A stretch of DNA of 64,000 bases from Aphanomyces cochlioides. Lineage: Eukaryota; Oomycota; Saprolegniomycetes; Saprolegniales; Verrucalvaceae. Where the stretch lies: contig JAHQRK010000017.1 in assembly GCA_019828595.1 (NCBI GenBank), forward strand, positions 496,001-560,000. The letters are read 5' to 3'. Positions within the stretch are counted from its first letter, which is position 1; the number at the start of each line of letters is the position of its first letter. Both the position numbers and the translations under genes were made by a program. Shown piece after piece: positions 21,101 through 29,951 of this stretch. The notes beneath the pieces are model-generated. The model saw nothing but the letters and a program-made list of their open reading frames with translations. It had not been told where the DNA came from and did no database searches.

Positions 21101-22198
21101 ACTCCGTACGGCTGTCCAAATCACATCTCATCTTTGGATGTTCCCCTTTGGCACAACTCGTATCTGCCTGGACTCGAAGACCTATACGATCAGTGCTCTA
21201 CATCGACGCAAGACCAAGCCAATGTATTGGCTTCGCTTCACATCACGAAGTTGTCGCATTTGTTGACTCCGTGCCAGCGAGTTTGGCCAGCTTCGATCTT
21301 GTTCGACAAAATCAACCGTGCCTGCCGCCAAGCCAATTTTGTCCCTCCAACGAAACAATGGATCTCAATCTTGGTGACCAAGTTATCACGATTGTTTGAG
21401 ATTGTTTCTGAAGAGGATGCTCCCGTGTTCCACTTGCCGACGCCAAGCTCTGAATGGATGGAATGGCACTGGATGATACACCCTGACTCGAGTCCGATCT
21501 TGTTGGCGCTTGCGACTTCGAAATCGGCTAAGATCAGAGCTTCTCCAGCTGTCAGCTCGTCCATTCTTCCTACCAAGCATCTCAACCTGCCATCCAACTT
21601 TTACGAAGACCCCAAGCGCCTTACCCAACTTGCCGCCTTCCTCCAACCCGACCACATTCTCCCTCGATATGGAGAGTTCATTTTCAAGACCCTTCTCCGC
21701 GCCAACGCCATGCAATATCTGTTTCAGTACCAAGACCCCAAGCCGACGTGTGTCTTCTGTCGTGTCAATGAGACGTACGAGCATTTCCTGTTCTCTTGTG
21801 GATATGGTCAATCTGTTTGGTATTTCTTCAAGACAATCCAGCGACTGCTCGAGTGTTCCTTTCCGTCCACGTGTCTGGAAATGTTCTACGAGACGCCCAA
21901 GCCGTCCGATGGATACTACATCCGTGGCTATCTGAAGATCTGGCCGATTGTCCGAGCCTGCGTGTATTATCAAATATGGCTCCAACGTGCCGATCGCACC
22001 TTTCGACCCGACCTCACAGCGAAGAGTCCGATGGAAGTTGCCATTCATGCTGCCTCTTTGATCAAGCTACATCTACAACAGCTCCTGGTTGATCTCCCTC
22101 TCAAGAAGGGATACACCAAGGTATTCAATGTGCTCAAGCATCTATCTTCGGACCCCTGGTTACGTCAACACATCATTCCTAACAGCGTCGTTTCATGA
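18143..22198 (+). CDS. ORF2 polyprotein of c6: APE endonuclease, reverse transcriptase, CCHC finger (intact; reference copy)
   Basis: This 1351-residue protein should nick target DNA and copy the element RNA into it. Residues about 18-260 are an APE/EEP endonuclease: SLNTNG (Asn24), IQETR (Glu50), GGDFN (168-172) and ADH (Asp254, His255). Residues about 480-830 are the reverse transcriptase: fingers NYRPISLLN, motif A LDFEKAFD with Asp626, motif B RGVLQGDPLSP (681-691) and motif C FADD (725-728, Phe replacing the usual Tyr). A CX2CX7HX4C finger (Cys1203, Cys1206, His1214, Cys1219) matches the RT-associated zinc-binding type. I start it at ATG 18143; an in-frame GTG just before it is unlikely as a eukaryotic start. 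No RNase H domain is seen. Confidence 0.95.
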   Translation: MIDNNFSDVPTELVDWDPQIISLNTNGFSNSHRYILDKLSSVHDVSFIQETRFRTPCLHDRVAFHWQRITNHEGSLFFEEPIYPEVSTSPATGGLATLIHPHSPLKNATQVPHDNPVLRGRYLQVRCTLGPLTVVLHNIYAPAAFQQRASYFEELPRDFPPHALHIVGGDFNCTLNKDLDSLRPSTSTMAGTLQLEQWMHSLSLVDLFRRQNPVARAFTSPTLTNRLDYIFCSSTLAGLRHWKATHMPHVPQADHVACRIISKRQTLRHGSGSWKAPTWLLRLPRAAEIVHGCLDRFLDKSPTFHNISKAYDILVNDIRSQLKEFHSQRLEKQRLPLKKLAVEIASLLQVPNMRQDSVLVDRVRDLQKQIHELQDRDKQFRQDQAFQLHLYKAERSSKFHFMSPVPTPLKKTVFKELVDVNGNVVSNQQGMSDVLVDYYKDLFAAPDVQRSGDEVSSFLTPLTRHKQLPEQAQKELSAPLRANEFYHAIRHSSSNSAPGPNALPFEVLKLAPHKWSLVLELLFTHQLHSHPRLTPMQLVSTLVLLHKKGPKSQAKNYRPISLLNTDVKILTSILAYRLQRHIRHIIHPDQQGFIRRSNIQTNIARLDDMLHHIKLHSPSSMVALLDFEKAFDRVDHAYLLRVLRHYGFPETFVDMVRVLYSGRKSRILVNGFLSKPVHISRGVLQGDPLSPLLFVIALEPMCQLLRQHSNYGIKCGDRYHTGSYFADDSQLYAANETCLHRQLALVQTFCDKSGFRLNVDKTQILTYSQLNGNLASLQVTSDSPVKALGILVAPNLSPLARFNYVFEKFVARLSLWLYKARTMAGKVTILHSICLPVLWYQLAFVPADKDLAKKIDKAMLQFMHGEEINPSSSVHGLRLIKKEILFMPKKSGGLGLHHALALWQQHNRSVMIRCIQAITTPPRKSAMSAWITPGYTLLEKAFHPWGSPRDLLLANGSSAFIRQLYKNPNITPMWKALLSSWFESRWTPYGCPNHISSLDVPLWHNSYLPGLEDLYDQCSTSTQDQANVLASLHITKLSHLLTPCQRVWPASILFDKINRACRQANFVPPTKQWISILVTKLSRLFEIVSEEDAPVFHLPTPSSEWMEWHWMIHPDSSPILLALATSKSAKIRASPAVSSSILPTKHLNLPSNFYEDPKRLTQLAAFLQPDHILPRYGEFIFKTLLRANAMQYLFQYQDPKPTCVFCRVNETYEHFLFSCGYGQSVWYFFKTIQRLLECSFPSTCLEMFYETPKPSDGYYIRGYLKIWPIVRACVYYQIWLQRADRTFRPDLTAKSPMEVAIHAASLIKLHLQQLLVDLPLKKGYTKVFNVLKHLSSDPWLRQHIIPNSVVS

Positions 22199-22268
22199 GA
22201 GAGCTGACGGCTCACTCACTTCATCTCCTGTTCAATGACCACTTTGCCATATTCTGTTTTCCAAGTTC

Positions 22269-22276
22269 TATTTATA
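22269..22276 (-). promoter_or_regulatory. Antisense TATA-like box in the 3' UTR
   Basis: The minus strand reads TATAAATA. It is present in the 3' UTR of every copy checked and faces back into ORF2 antisense. A TATA-like match alone is weak evidence for a promoter. Confidence 0.25.
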
Positions 22277-22278
22277 CA

Positions 22279-22292
22279 GTACGAGGCAAATT
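22279..22292 (+). repeat. 3' member of the 14-nt end-to-end complementary pair
   Basis: GTACGAGGCAAATT lies 54 nt before the element 3' end. Eight of ten 3' UTRs in the window have it exactly. c3 has C to T, which keeps a G-U pair, and c8 has one T to A change. A long-range 5'-3' RNA pairing or a shared protein site is possible. Confidence 0.8.
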
Positions 22293-22324
22293 AGTAAGTC
22301 ATTAGGGCCTTTGCTCAAAAATAA

Positions 22325-22346
22325 GGTTAATACAACTCATTTAACC
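22325..22346 (+). other. 3'-terminal hairpin of the element RNA
   Basis: GGTTAA (22325-22330) and the terminal TTAACC (22341-22346) are a 6-bp inverted repeat around a 10-nt loop, so the last six bases of the RNA can fold back. Copies c2-c8 and c14 keep it; c12 and c13 end TCAACC at their fusion junctions. Confidence 0.6.
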
Positions 22347-22358
22347 ATGAAGTTGACG
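22345..22358 (+). repeat. Right target-site duplication of c6 (14 bp)
   Basis: This second copy of CCATGAAGTTGACG follows the 3' end of c6. Its CC is also the terminal CC of the element, so the exact boundary is ambiguous by two bases. Confidence 0.95.
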
Positions 22359-22767
22359 TGATGTTTGTAGTTGTGAGGCTTGCCTTGAGCTTTTAACAAA
22401 GCCATCTTGCGCTCAATAGTCTTGGTTGCAACAAGTGACTGAAACAAACTGAGGTCTTCATCTTGTGCGTACATAGCATGTGCAACGAGCTGAGGATCAT
22501 CTCGCAAAATGCGTTGACATTCGGTGATACTGCCTTCGACTTTCTTGTCTCGAATGATCTTCTTCGCCAATTCGAGGTGGGCTGCAGCAGACTTGTTAAG
22601 TCGTTGTTTCTTCGCTTTGCCTTTGGTCTTTTTCGGGCGTGGCGCACTTGAATCTTCCAATACAATTCGAGGCACTGCAAAGTCTTCAAACGAGAGTTCC
22701 ACGTCGTCTTCTTCGAGGATATGAAAACGGTTGGATGTCGGCAGGGGATCCAAACGTGGGGACGAAG
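22359..22767 (-). pseudogene. ORF1 of c5, middle piece
   Basis: This piece encodes about 136 codons from the SSPRLDPLPTS region through the basic KKTKGKAKKQR stretch to HHVNF. It is isolated between guests c6 (left) and c7 (right). It is open in the ORF1 frame and joins the flanking pieces without net length change. Confidence 0.85.
22750..22767 (+). repeat. Left target-site duplication of c7 (15-18 bp)
   Basis: CCAAACGTGGGGACGAAG recurs at 27646-27663. The last three bases (AAG) may instead belong to the truncated start of c7. Confidence 0.92.
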
Positions 22768-23363
22768 TCGAAGGCAGTATCACCGAATGTCAACGCATTT
22801 TGCGAGATGATCCTCAGCTCGTTGCACATGCTATGTACGCACAAGATGAAGACCTCAGTTTGTTTCAGTCACTTGTTGCAACCAAGACTATTGAGCGCAA
22901 GATGGCTTTGTTAAAAGCTCAAGGCAAGCCTCACAACTACAAACATCACGTCAACTTCATGGCTCAATACAAGATTCACCCGTCAGAAATCTTGGAAGAA
23001 TTGACCACGGACATACCAGAGATCAAGCGCATCCTCTTTGCACTTGCTACGATTGACTTATTCCTCTCAAATCGGGCCCCAGACCTCTACACAAACTCGG
23101 AGGCACTGACTGTTCTATTGAACCAAGAAGCAACAAGATTGCCTGACACCAACTGCTTGACGGACTGGTCGCTGTTTGCTTTGATCGAAAACTTCAGCGA
23201 CAATCTCGAGAAGTTCACTTTGCCGGCTCCCGTCTTGTCGGCCATCTCGATGCTCAAAAGCATCACCAACAATTACCACATCGACGAGCTCTGCAGCAAA
23301 GCTCACCACTCCATGAACGCCGACGAAATTGATCCCCTCGATTTGGAGGACGATCAACTCTAA
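22768..23363 (+). pseudogene. ORF1 C-terminal fragment of c7
   Basis: About 198 codons, from the VEGSITECQ region to the TAA at 23361-23363, lack the N-terminus and central domain because of 5' truncation. The frame reads back a short way into the antisense flank. Confidence 0.85.
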
Positions 23364-23441
23364 GGCTTCTATCCCCTGCTTCAATCCATTTCAACCTCCC
23401 CTCTGACCCCTCCATTCTACTCATTTTCATCTGTACTCGTG

Positions 23442-26400
23442 ATGAGTGACAACAACTTCTCCGATGTCCCAACTGAACTCGTGGACTGGGACCCACAAAT
23501 CATCTCCCTCAACACCAATGGCTTCTCCAACAGTCATCGGTACATCCTCGACAAACTATCAAGTGTTCACGACGTTTCCTTTATCCAAGAAACCCGTTTC
23601 CGCACGCCATGTCTCCACGACCGTGTTGCGTTCCATTGGCAACGCATCACAAACCACGAAGGCTCTTTGTTCTTTGAAGAGCCTATTTACCCTGAAGTAT
23701 CCACGTCGCCAGCCACTGGAGGTCTGGCTACGTTGATACATCCTCACTCTCCTTTGAAGAACGCCACTCAAGTCCCTCATGACAACCCAGTGCTTCGTGG
23801 TCGTTATCTACAAGTGCGATGTACTCTGGGTCCACTGACAGTCGTTCTCCACAATATCTATGCGCCGGCAGCCTTCCAACAACGAGCAAGTTACTTCGAA
23901 GAATTGCCACGCGACTTTCCTCCACATGCGCTCCACATTGTTGGAGGAGATTTCAACTGCACTCTCAACAAAGATTTGGATTCGTTGAGACCCAGTACCT
24001 CCACCATGGCCGGCACCCTTCAACTGGAACAATGGATGCACAGTTTGTCTCTGGTGGATCTGTTTCGCCGTCAAAACCCCGTGGCAAGAACCTTCACAAG
24101 TCCCACACTCACCAACCGACTCGACTACATCTTTTGTTCGTCCACCTTGGCGGGTCTTCGTCATTGGAAGGCGACGCACATGCCACACGTTCCACAGGCT
24201 GATCACGTGGCTTGTCGTATCATCACAAAGCGTCAAACATTGCGCCATGGCTCTGGATCATGGAAAGCTCCAACTTGGCTACTTCGTCTACCACGAGCGG
24301 CCGAGATTGTTCATGGATGTCTGGATCGATTTTTGGACAAGTCTCCAACATTCCACAATATCTCCATGGCCTACGACATGCTGGTCAATGATATCCGCTC
24401 CCAACTCAAAGAATTCCATTCTCAACGATTGGAGAAACAACGTCTGCCGTTGAAGAAGTTAGCTGTCGAGATCGCTTCGCTTTTGCAAGTCCCCAACATG
24501 CGTCAAGATTCAGTGCTGGTGGATCGAGTGCGAGACCTTCAAAAGCAAATTCACGAGCTGCAAGATCGAGACAAGCAGTTTCGTCAAGACCAGGCGTTCC
24601 AACTTCACTTGTATAAAGCAGAGCGCTCGTCCAAGTTCCACTTCATGTCCCCTGTCCCTACCCCCTTGAAGAAGACAGTCTTCAAAGAGTTGGTGGATGT
24701 CAATGGAAATGTTGTCTCCAATCAACAAGGCATGTCTGACGTCCTGGTCGACTACTACAAGGACTTGTTTGCAGCTCCCGAGGTGCAGCGATCTGGAGAC
24801 GAAGTGTCGTCATTTCTGACCCCATTGACTCGACACAAGCAACTGCCAGAGCAAGCCCAGAAAGAGCTGTCGGCTCCCTTGCGCGCCAACGAGTTCTATC
24901 ATGCTATTCGACACAGCAGTTCGAACTCAGCGCCAGGTCCCAACGCTCTGCCATTCGAAGTCCTCAAACTTGCACCTCACAAGTGGTCGTTGGTATTGGA
25001 GCAGCTATTCACACACCAGCTCCATTCTCACCCTCGCTTGACTCCCATGCAACTTGTCAGTACGCTGGTGTTGCTGCACAAGAAAGGCCCCAAGTCACAG
25101 GCCAAGAACTATCGGCCCATTAGCCTACTCAACACGGATGTGAAAATCCTGACGAGTATTCTGGCTTATCGACTCCAGCGCCACATTCGACACATCATCC
25201 ACCCGGACCAGCAAGGCTTTATCCGTCGAAGCAATATCCAAACCAATATTGCACGACTGGATGACATGCTGCACCACATCAAACTACACAGTCCGTCCTC
25301 GATGGTGGCACTGCTTGACTTTGAGAAAGCTTTTGATCGCGTGGACCACGCGTACTTGCTCCGCGTCCTCCGTCACTATGGCTTTCCCGAAACCTTTGTT
25401 GACATGGTTCGCGTACTGTACTCGGGCCGCAAGTCTCGCATCTTGGTGAACGGCTTCTTGTCCAAGCCAGTTCACATCTCACGCGGTGTGTTGCAAGGTG
25501 ATCCACTGTCGCCACTTCTGTTTGTGATCGCTTTGGAACCGATGTGCCAACTCCTACGGCAACACTCCAACTATGGCATCAAGTGTGGGGATCGCTACCA
25601 CACTGGGAGTTACTTTGCCGACGACTCGCAACTCTATGCGGCAAATGAGACGTGCCTCCACCGGCAGCTTGCATTGGTTCAAACCTTTTGCGACAAGTCT
25701 GGTTTCCGACTCAACGTAGACAAGACCCAAATTCTGACCTACAGCCAGTTGAATGGGAACCTTGCCTCACTACAAGTTACTTCCGACAGTCCCGTGAAGG
25801 CTCTTGGTATCTTGGTTGCGCCCAATCTTTCTCCATTGGCACGTTTCAATTACGTGTTTGAGAAGTTTGTGGCTCGCTTGTCTTTGTGGCTCTACAAGGC
25901 TCGAACCATGGCCGGAAAAGTCACTATCCTGCACAGCATATGTCTGCCTGTGTTATGGTACCAACTGGCTTTTGTCCCTGCCGACAAAGACCTGGCCAAA
26001 AAGATCGACAAGGCCATGCTTCAATTTATGCATGGTGAAGAAATCAACCCATCCTCCTCTGTCCATGGCCTCCGTTTGATCAAAAAGGAGATCCTATTCA
26101 TGCCGAAGAAGTCCGGTGGCTTAGGCCTGCACCATGCACTTGCTTTATGGCAACAACACAACCGCTCTGTCATGATCAGATGCATTCAAGCCATCACCAC
26201 CCCACCCCGCAAGTCTGCCATGTCCGCCTGGATTACGCCGGGCTATACTCTCCTCGAGAAGGCTTTTCATCCATGGGGTTCCCCCCGAGATCTCCTCTTG
26301 GCAAATGGCTCTTCTGCATTCATCAGACAACTGTACAAGAATCCCAATATCACTCCAATGTGGAAAGCCTTATTGAGTAGCTGGTTTGAATCTCGCTGGA

Positions 26401-27499
26401 CTCCGTACGGCTGTCCAAATCACATCTCATCTTTGGATGTTCCCCTTTGGCACAACTCGTATCTGCCTGGACTCGAAGACCTATACGATCAGTGCTCTAC
26501 ATCGACGCAAGACCAAGCCAATGTATTGGCGTCGCTTCACATCACGAAGTTGTCGCATTTGTTGACTCCGTGTCAGCGAGTTTGGCCAGCTTCGATCTTG
26601 TTCGACAAAATCAACCGTGCCTGCCGCCAAGCCAATTTTGTCCCTCCAACGAAACAATGGATCTCAATCTTGGTGACCAAGTTATCACGATTGTTTGAGA
26701 TTGTTTCTGAAGAGGATGCTCCCGTGTTCCACTTGCCGACGCCAAGCTCTGAATGGATGGAATGGCACTGGATGATACACCCTGACTCGAGTCCGATCTT
26801 GTTGGCGCTTGCGACTTCGAAATCGGCTAAGAGATCAGAGCTTCTCCAGCTGTCAGCTCGTCCATCCTTCCTACCAAGCATCTCAACCTGCCATCGAACT
26901 TTTACGAAGACCCCAAGCGCCTTACCCAACTTGCCGCCTTCCTCCAACCCGACCACATTCTCCCTCGATATGGAGAGTTCATTTTCAAGACCCTTCTCCG
27001 CGCCAACGCCATGCAATATCTGTTTCAGTACCAAGACCCCAAGCCGACGTGTGTCTTCTGTCGTGTCAATGAGACGTACGAGCATTTCCTGTTCTCTTGT
27101 GGATATGGTCAATCTGTTTGGTATTCCTTCAAGACAATCCAGCGACTGCTCGAGTGTTCCTTTCCGTCCACGTGTCTGGAAATGTTCTACGAGACGCCCA
27201 AGCCGTCCGATGGATACTACATCCGTGGCTATCTGAAGATCTGGCCGATTGTCCGAGCCTGCGTGTATTATCAAATATGGCTCCAACGTGCCGATCGCAC
27301 CTTTCGACCCGACCTCACAGCGAAGAGTCCGATGGAAGTTGCCATTCATGCTGCCTCTTTGATCAAGCTACATCTACAACAGCTCCTGGTTGATCTCCCT
27401 CTCAAGAAGGGATACACCAAGGTATTCAATGTGCTCAAGCATCTATCTTCGGACCACTGGTTACGTCAACACATCATTCCTGACAGCGTCGTTTCATGA
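23442..27499 (+). pseudogene. ORF2 of c7, two-base insertion near the C-terminus
   Basis: ATG at 23442 (MSDNNF form), normal stop at 27497-27499. The endonuclease and all RT motifs are intact. A two-base duplication at 26829-26834 (GCTAAGAGATCAG against GCTAAGATCAG) shifts the frame before the CCHC finger. Translation continues in the wrong frame to 27236, giving a 1264-residue product with a foreign C-terminus and no finger. The finger itself is preserved in the original frame downstream. Confidence 0.9.
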
Positions 27500-27645
27500 G
27501 TGAGCTAACGGCTCACTCACTTCATCTCCTGTTCAATGACCACTTTGCCATATTCTGTTTTCCAAGTTCTATTTATACAGTACGAGGCAAATTAGTAAGT
27601 CATTAGGGCCTTTGCTCAAAAATAAGGTTAATACAACTCATTTAA

Positions 27646-27663
27646 CCAAACGTGGGGACGAAG
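27646..27663 (+). repeat. Right target-site duplication of c7 (15-18 bp)
   Basis: This second copy of the 22750-22767 sequence follows the 3' end of c7; its CC overlaps the element terminus. Minus-strand ORF1 of c5 resumes beyond it. Confidence 0.92.
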
Positions 27664-29878
27664 GCAAAGTACGTTTTGGAGCTGGTCCAGACCGGTAGCC
27701 CGTTACCAATTGAAGGTCCAGCGAGTTCTTGGGCTGCTCACTTGGTGGAGCAAGAGCGGGCGATTCGTTGGTAGACATTTCCACATCTTCTTGTTGTTTG
27801 TCTTGTCCATTGTTGTTAGGGGGATCGCTGTCACCAGACATATCGACATCAGAGCCATGAGAAGGAGCTGTTGGCTGTGGTTGTTCATCTTGACCATCTT
27901 CAGATGCCTCAGTTGAGTCGGCCTTGCCTTCCGCATTTGTTCCAGGGTCTTGATCATGATCGTCTCCATCATGTTCAGGTTCTTTTTCTCCTGACGGAGG
28001 AGATTTTGCCGCTGCCTTGGCCGCTTTTGCCTTCGCTTTTTCAGCCTTGGCCTCTGCACGTCGTGAAACAATCGACGGAGGCAATGTCTTGTTCAGAGCA
28101 GCGATCTTGTGCTGAAACACGACGACAAAAGGCTGACCCGACGGATCCGTAATGGTGATTTCGCGTAGTGCGTCGCCGGATTTTGGCACCAACACTGCAG
28201 GAGGCGCAGACGACTTGAAAATGACTCTCAAATGCGGCGACTTGATGTTCTGACCAGCAGTAGGGTTGAATGCTGCTATCACTGACTTGGTCAATGCAGC
28301 CATTTTCTTGACAATTGCCTTGGCCATCGAAGGGTGACTGACCTTGTTGAACGTAACGTAGTAGTTGTTGCCATAACGCGAGTACTTGGGAACCAGGAAA
28401 TCTTTGCCACCAAGTCGAAACGTTGTGCCTCCCATTTCCACGCACGTAGACAAGTTGTAACTTGAGATCACAATGGTCTGTGGGTTCTTCTTGTGGATCA
28501 AAATGTTCGGAAATTTGGAGCCCCATAACGAACCAGGATTTTCCTTGACAAATTGATCGCAGATGACTTTTTCGGACCAGTCCTTGTAGCCTTCGCCCAA
28601 CTTGACTGTGAGCTCGTACACTTGGGACTGGGGGGTGAGCAAAATGTTTTCAATGAAGGCGTCCATGTCACCAGAGTCTTTGTAGAATGTGTCCGCCATG
28701 GCCTCGCATCGCGCAATATCGTCATCGGCAATAGCATGAGCACCAGTGTTGCGATGTTTCGCGCCTTTGGGGGCATTGCCTTGCTTGGAATCTTTCTTGG
28801 ACGAAGCTGAATCCTTGCCGGGAGTCTTTTGCGTCCATGGATTGGCCTTTTCAGCGTTTTGTTGCTCTTGATCGCCTTGTATTTTGTCTGCCGCGGTAGG
28901 AGGATCAACAGCGCCATTTCCTTGAGCAACGGATTTGTCGACAATGTCTTGATTTGACTGGTCATTGTCATTGTTTGTCGATTGTTCCTCTTGAATAACT
29001 TCTCCAGGAGTATCACACGACTTCGCTTGGCCGTTAATGTCGCCTGACCCATCAACCTCAGAGTGAATTTGAGTATTTCCCTCGTCGGTTAAGGCCTCGG
29101 TTTCAGTAGAATCCTTCCCCTCGGCGTCTCCAGAGACCATATCCACGTCCTCTTGAGATTTTTCTTCTTCCTCTCCCGTTCTAGGAGGCTCAGCACAGGG
29201 GGCGACGCGGTTGGTGGCTGCTGGCTCAGTCCCATTGGTCACGAGAAAGGCCGGGGCCAGACCCCCAGTGACAGGGGTAGAAGGGGAATCCATGCCATCC
29301 CCGCAGCACGGTGACTGGGGTACACCATTGCTCCGGCGAGAACCCAAATCGGGATACCGCCCCCGCCCCTCCGAAGAGGCCCCTGGGGGGAAGTAGACAG
29401 AACCGCAGGGTGTGCCCATAGGGGGGGCCCTCGTAGCCTCTAGGGCTGGCATGGACCCCGTTTTCTCGCCGCCTTCACTGGGGATCGACTCCAATTGGAG
29501 TCCAGGGAAGCAGCCACCACAGGCACAAGGCCCCAGTGGTTCGCCCTCCTGAGTGAGGGCTTCGCTAGACAAGTTAACGACAGTGGTCTGGGGGTCAACC
29601 ACTGACCCACTGAGGTTGACCCCCCCTGGAACTCCGGCGAGTGGAGCACCAGGTGAAGCGCTGGGGGAGCGAGACGCAGATTGGTCTCCAGAGACGCTGT
29701 TGGGGTCGAACTCGACCTCCACTTCGGCCCTAGGGTTAGGTGTAGAGACATTACTCACACCACTTCCGCCATCCTGATTGGACGACGAAAGTGGGTGAGG
29801 TGATACAATACCTGGAATGATGGTGACTCCGTGAGTGTTGGTCTCACGGAGCTCGGAACAGCTGTTGGCGTTGGACAT
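27664..29878 (-). pseudogene. ORF1 of c5, N-terminal piece
   Basis: Starting at ATG 29878-29876, 738 codons are open up to the c7 insertion: the acidic disordered N-terminus, the central domain and the Ala/Lys-rich linker. As it stands the frame runs a few bases into c7 and stops. This is the largest remaining piece of the c5 ORF1 and could still give a truncated protein lacking the basic C-terminal part. Confidence 0.88.
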
Positions 29879-29939
29879 TTTGAGCGCGGCGGCACTTGAT
29901 AACTTCTTGACTTGAGGGGTACGAGGCAAATTCGGAAGT

Positions 29940-29951
29940 TACCACACTGGG
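29940..29951 (+). repeat. Right target-site duplication of the c4+c5 pair (12 bp)
   Basis: This second copy of TACCACACTGGG lies directly outside the ACTTCCG 5' end of c5. ORF2 of c3 resumes after it with SYFADD. The left copy is next to the 3' end of c4, so a single duplication brackets two element copies. Confidence 0.9.

Larger units (their letters stand above)
14964..22346 (+). mobile_element. LINE copy c6, complete (about 7.38 kb)
   Basis: This copy is uninterrupted from ACTTCCG (14964) to TTTAACC (22340-22346), flanked by perfect 14-bp duplications in c5. It defines the family layout: 61-nt leader, ORF1, 78-nt spacer, ORF2, 148-nt 3' UTR, no tail. Family knowledge places APE-plus-RT elements with a C-terminal CCHC finger among the L1-like LINE clades; the exact clade needs a tree. 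ORF1 is broken by a frameshift and ORF2 is intact, so it could move only with ORF1 supplied in trans. Confidence 0.95.
22765..27647 (+). mobile_element. LINE copy c7, 5'-truncated, uninterrupted
   Basis: This plus-strand copy of about 4.88 kb begins in ORF1 (AAGTCGAAGGC), 17 bases upstream of the truncation point of c3, and runs to TTTAACC at 27647. It sits in c5 with a long duplication. With its left flank it forms a head-to-head inverted repeat, because the same ORF1 region is present in both orientations around 22400-22960. Confidence 0.93.
10267..29939 (-). mobile_element. LINE copy c5, full length, host of c6 and c7
   Basis: Pieces 10267-14963, 22345-22767 and 27646-29939 join to about 7382 bp when the two guests and one duplication each are removed, equal within a few bases to the complete copies c6 and c12. 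The 5' end ACTTCCG is at 29939 and the 3' end TTTAACC at 10267. Both ORFs appear open before interruption (ORF1 pieces sum to 3039 nt, exactly the length in c12). This makes c5 the best candidate here for a once-active element. Confidence 0.9.

Noticed and set aside
21386..22048. 220-codon antisense ORF opposite the ORF2 C-terminus, repeated in most copies
   Set aside because: It lies entirely opposite conserved ORF2 codons, has no recognisable domain, and changes length (c5, c7) when ORF2 mutates. It is best explained as a shadow of ORF2 codon use.
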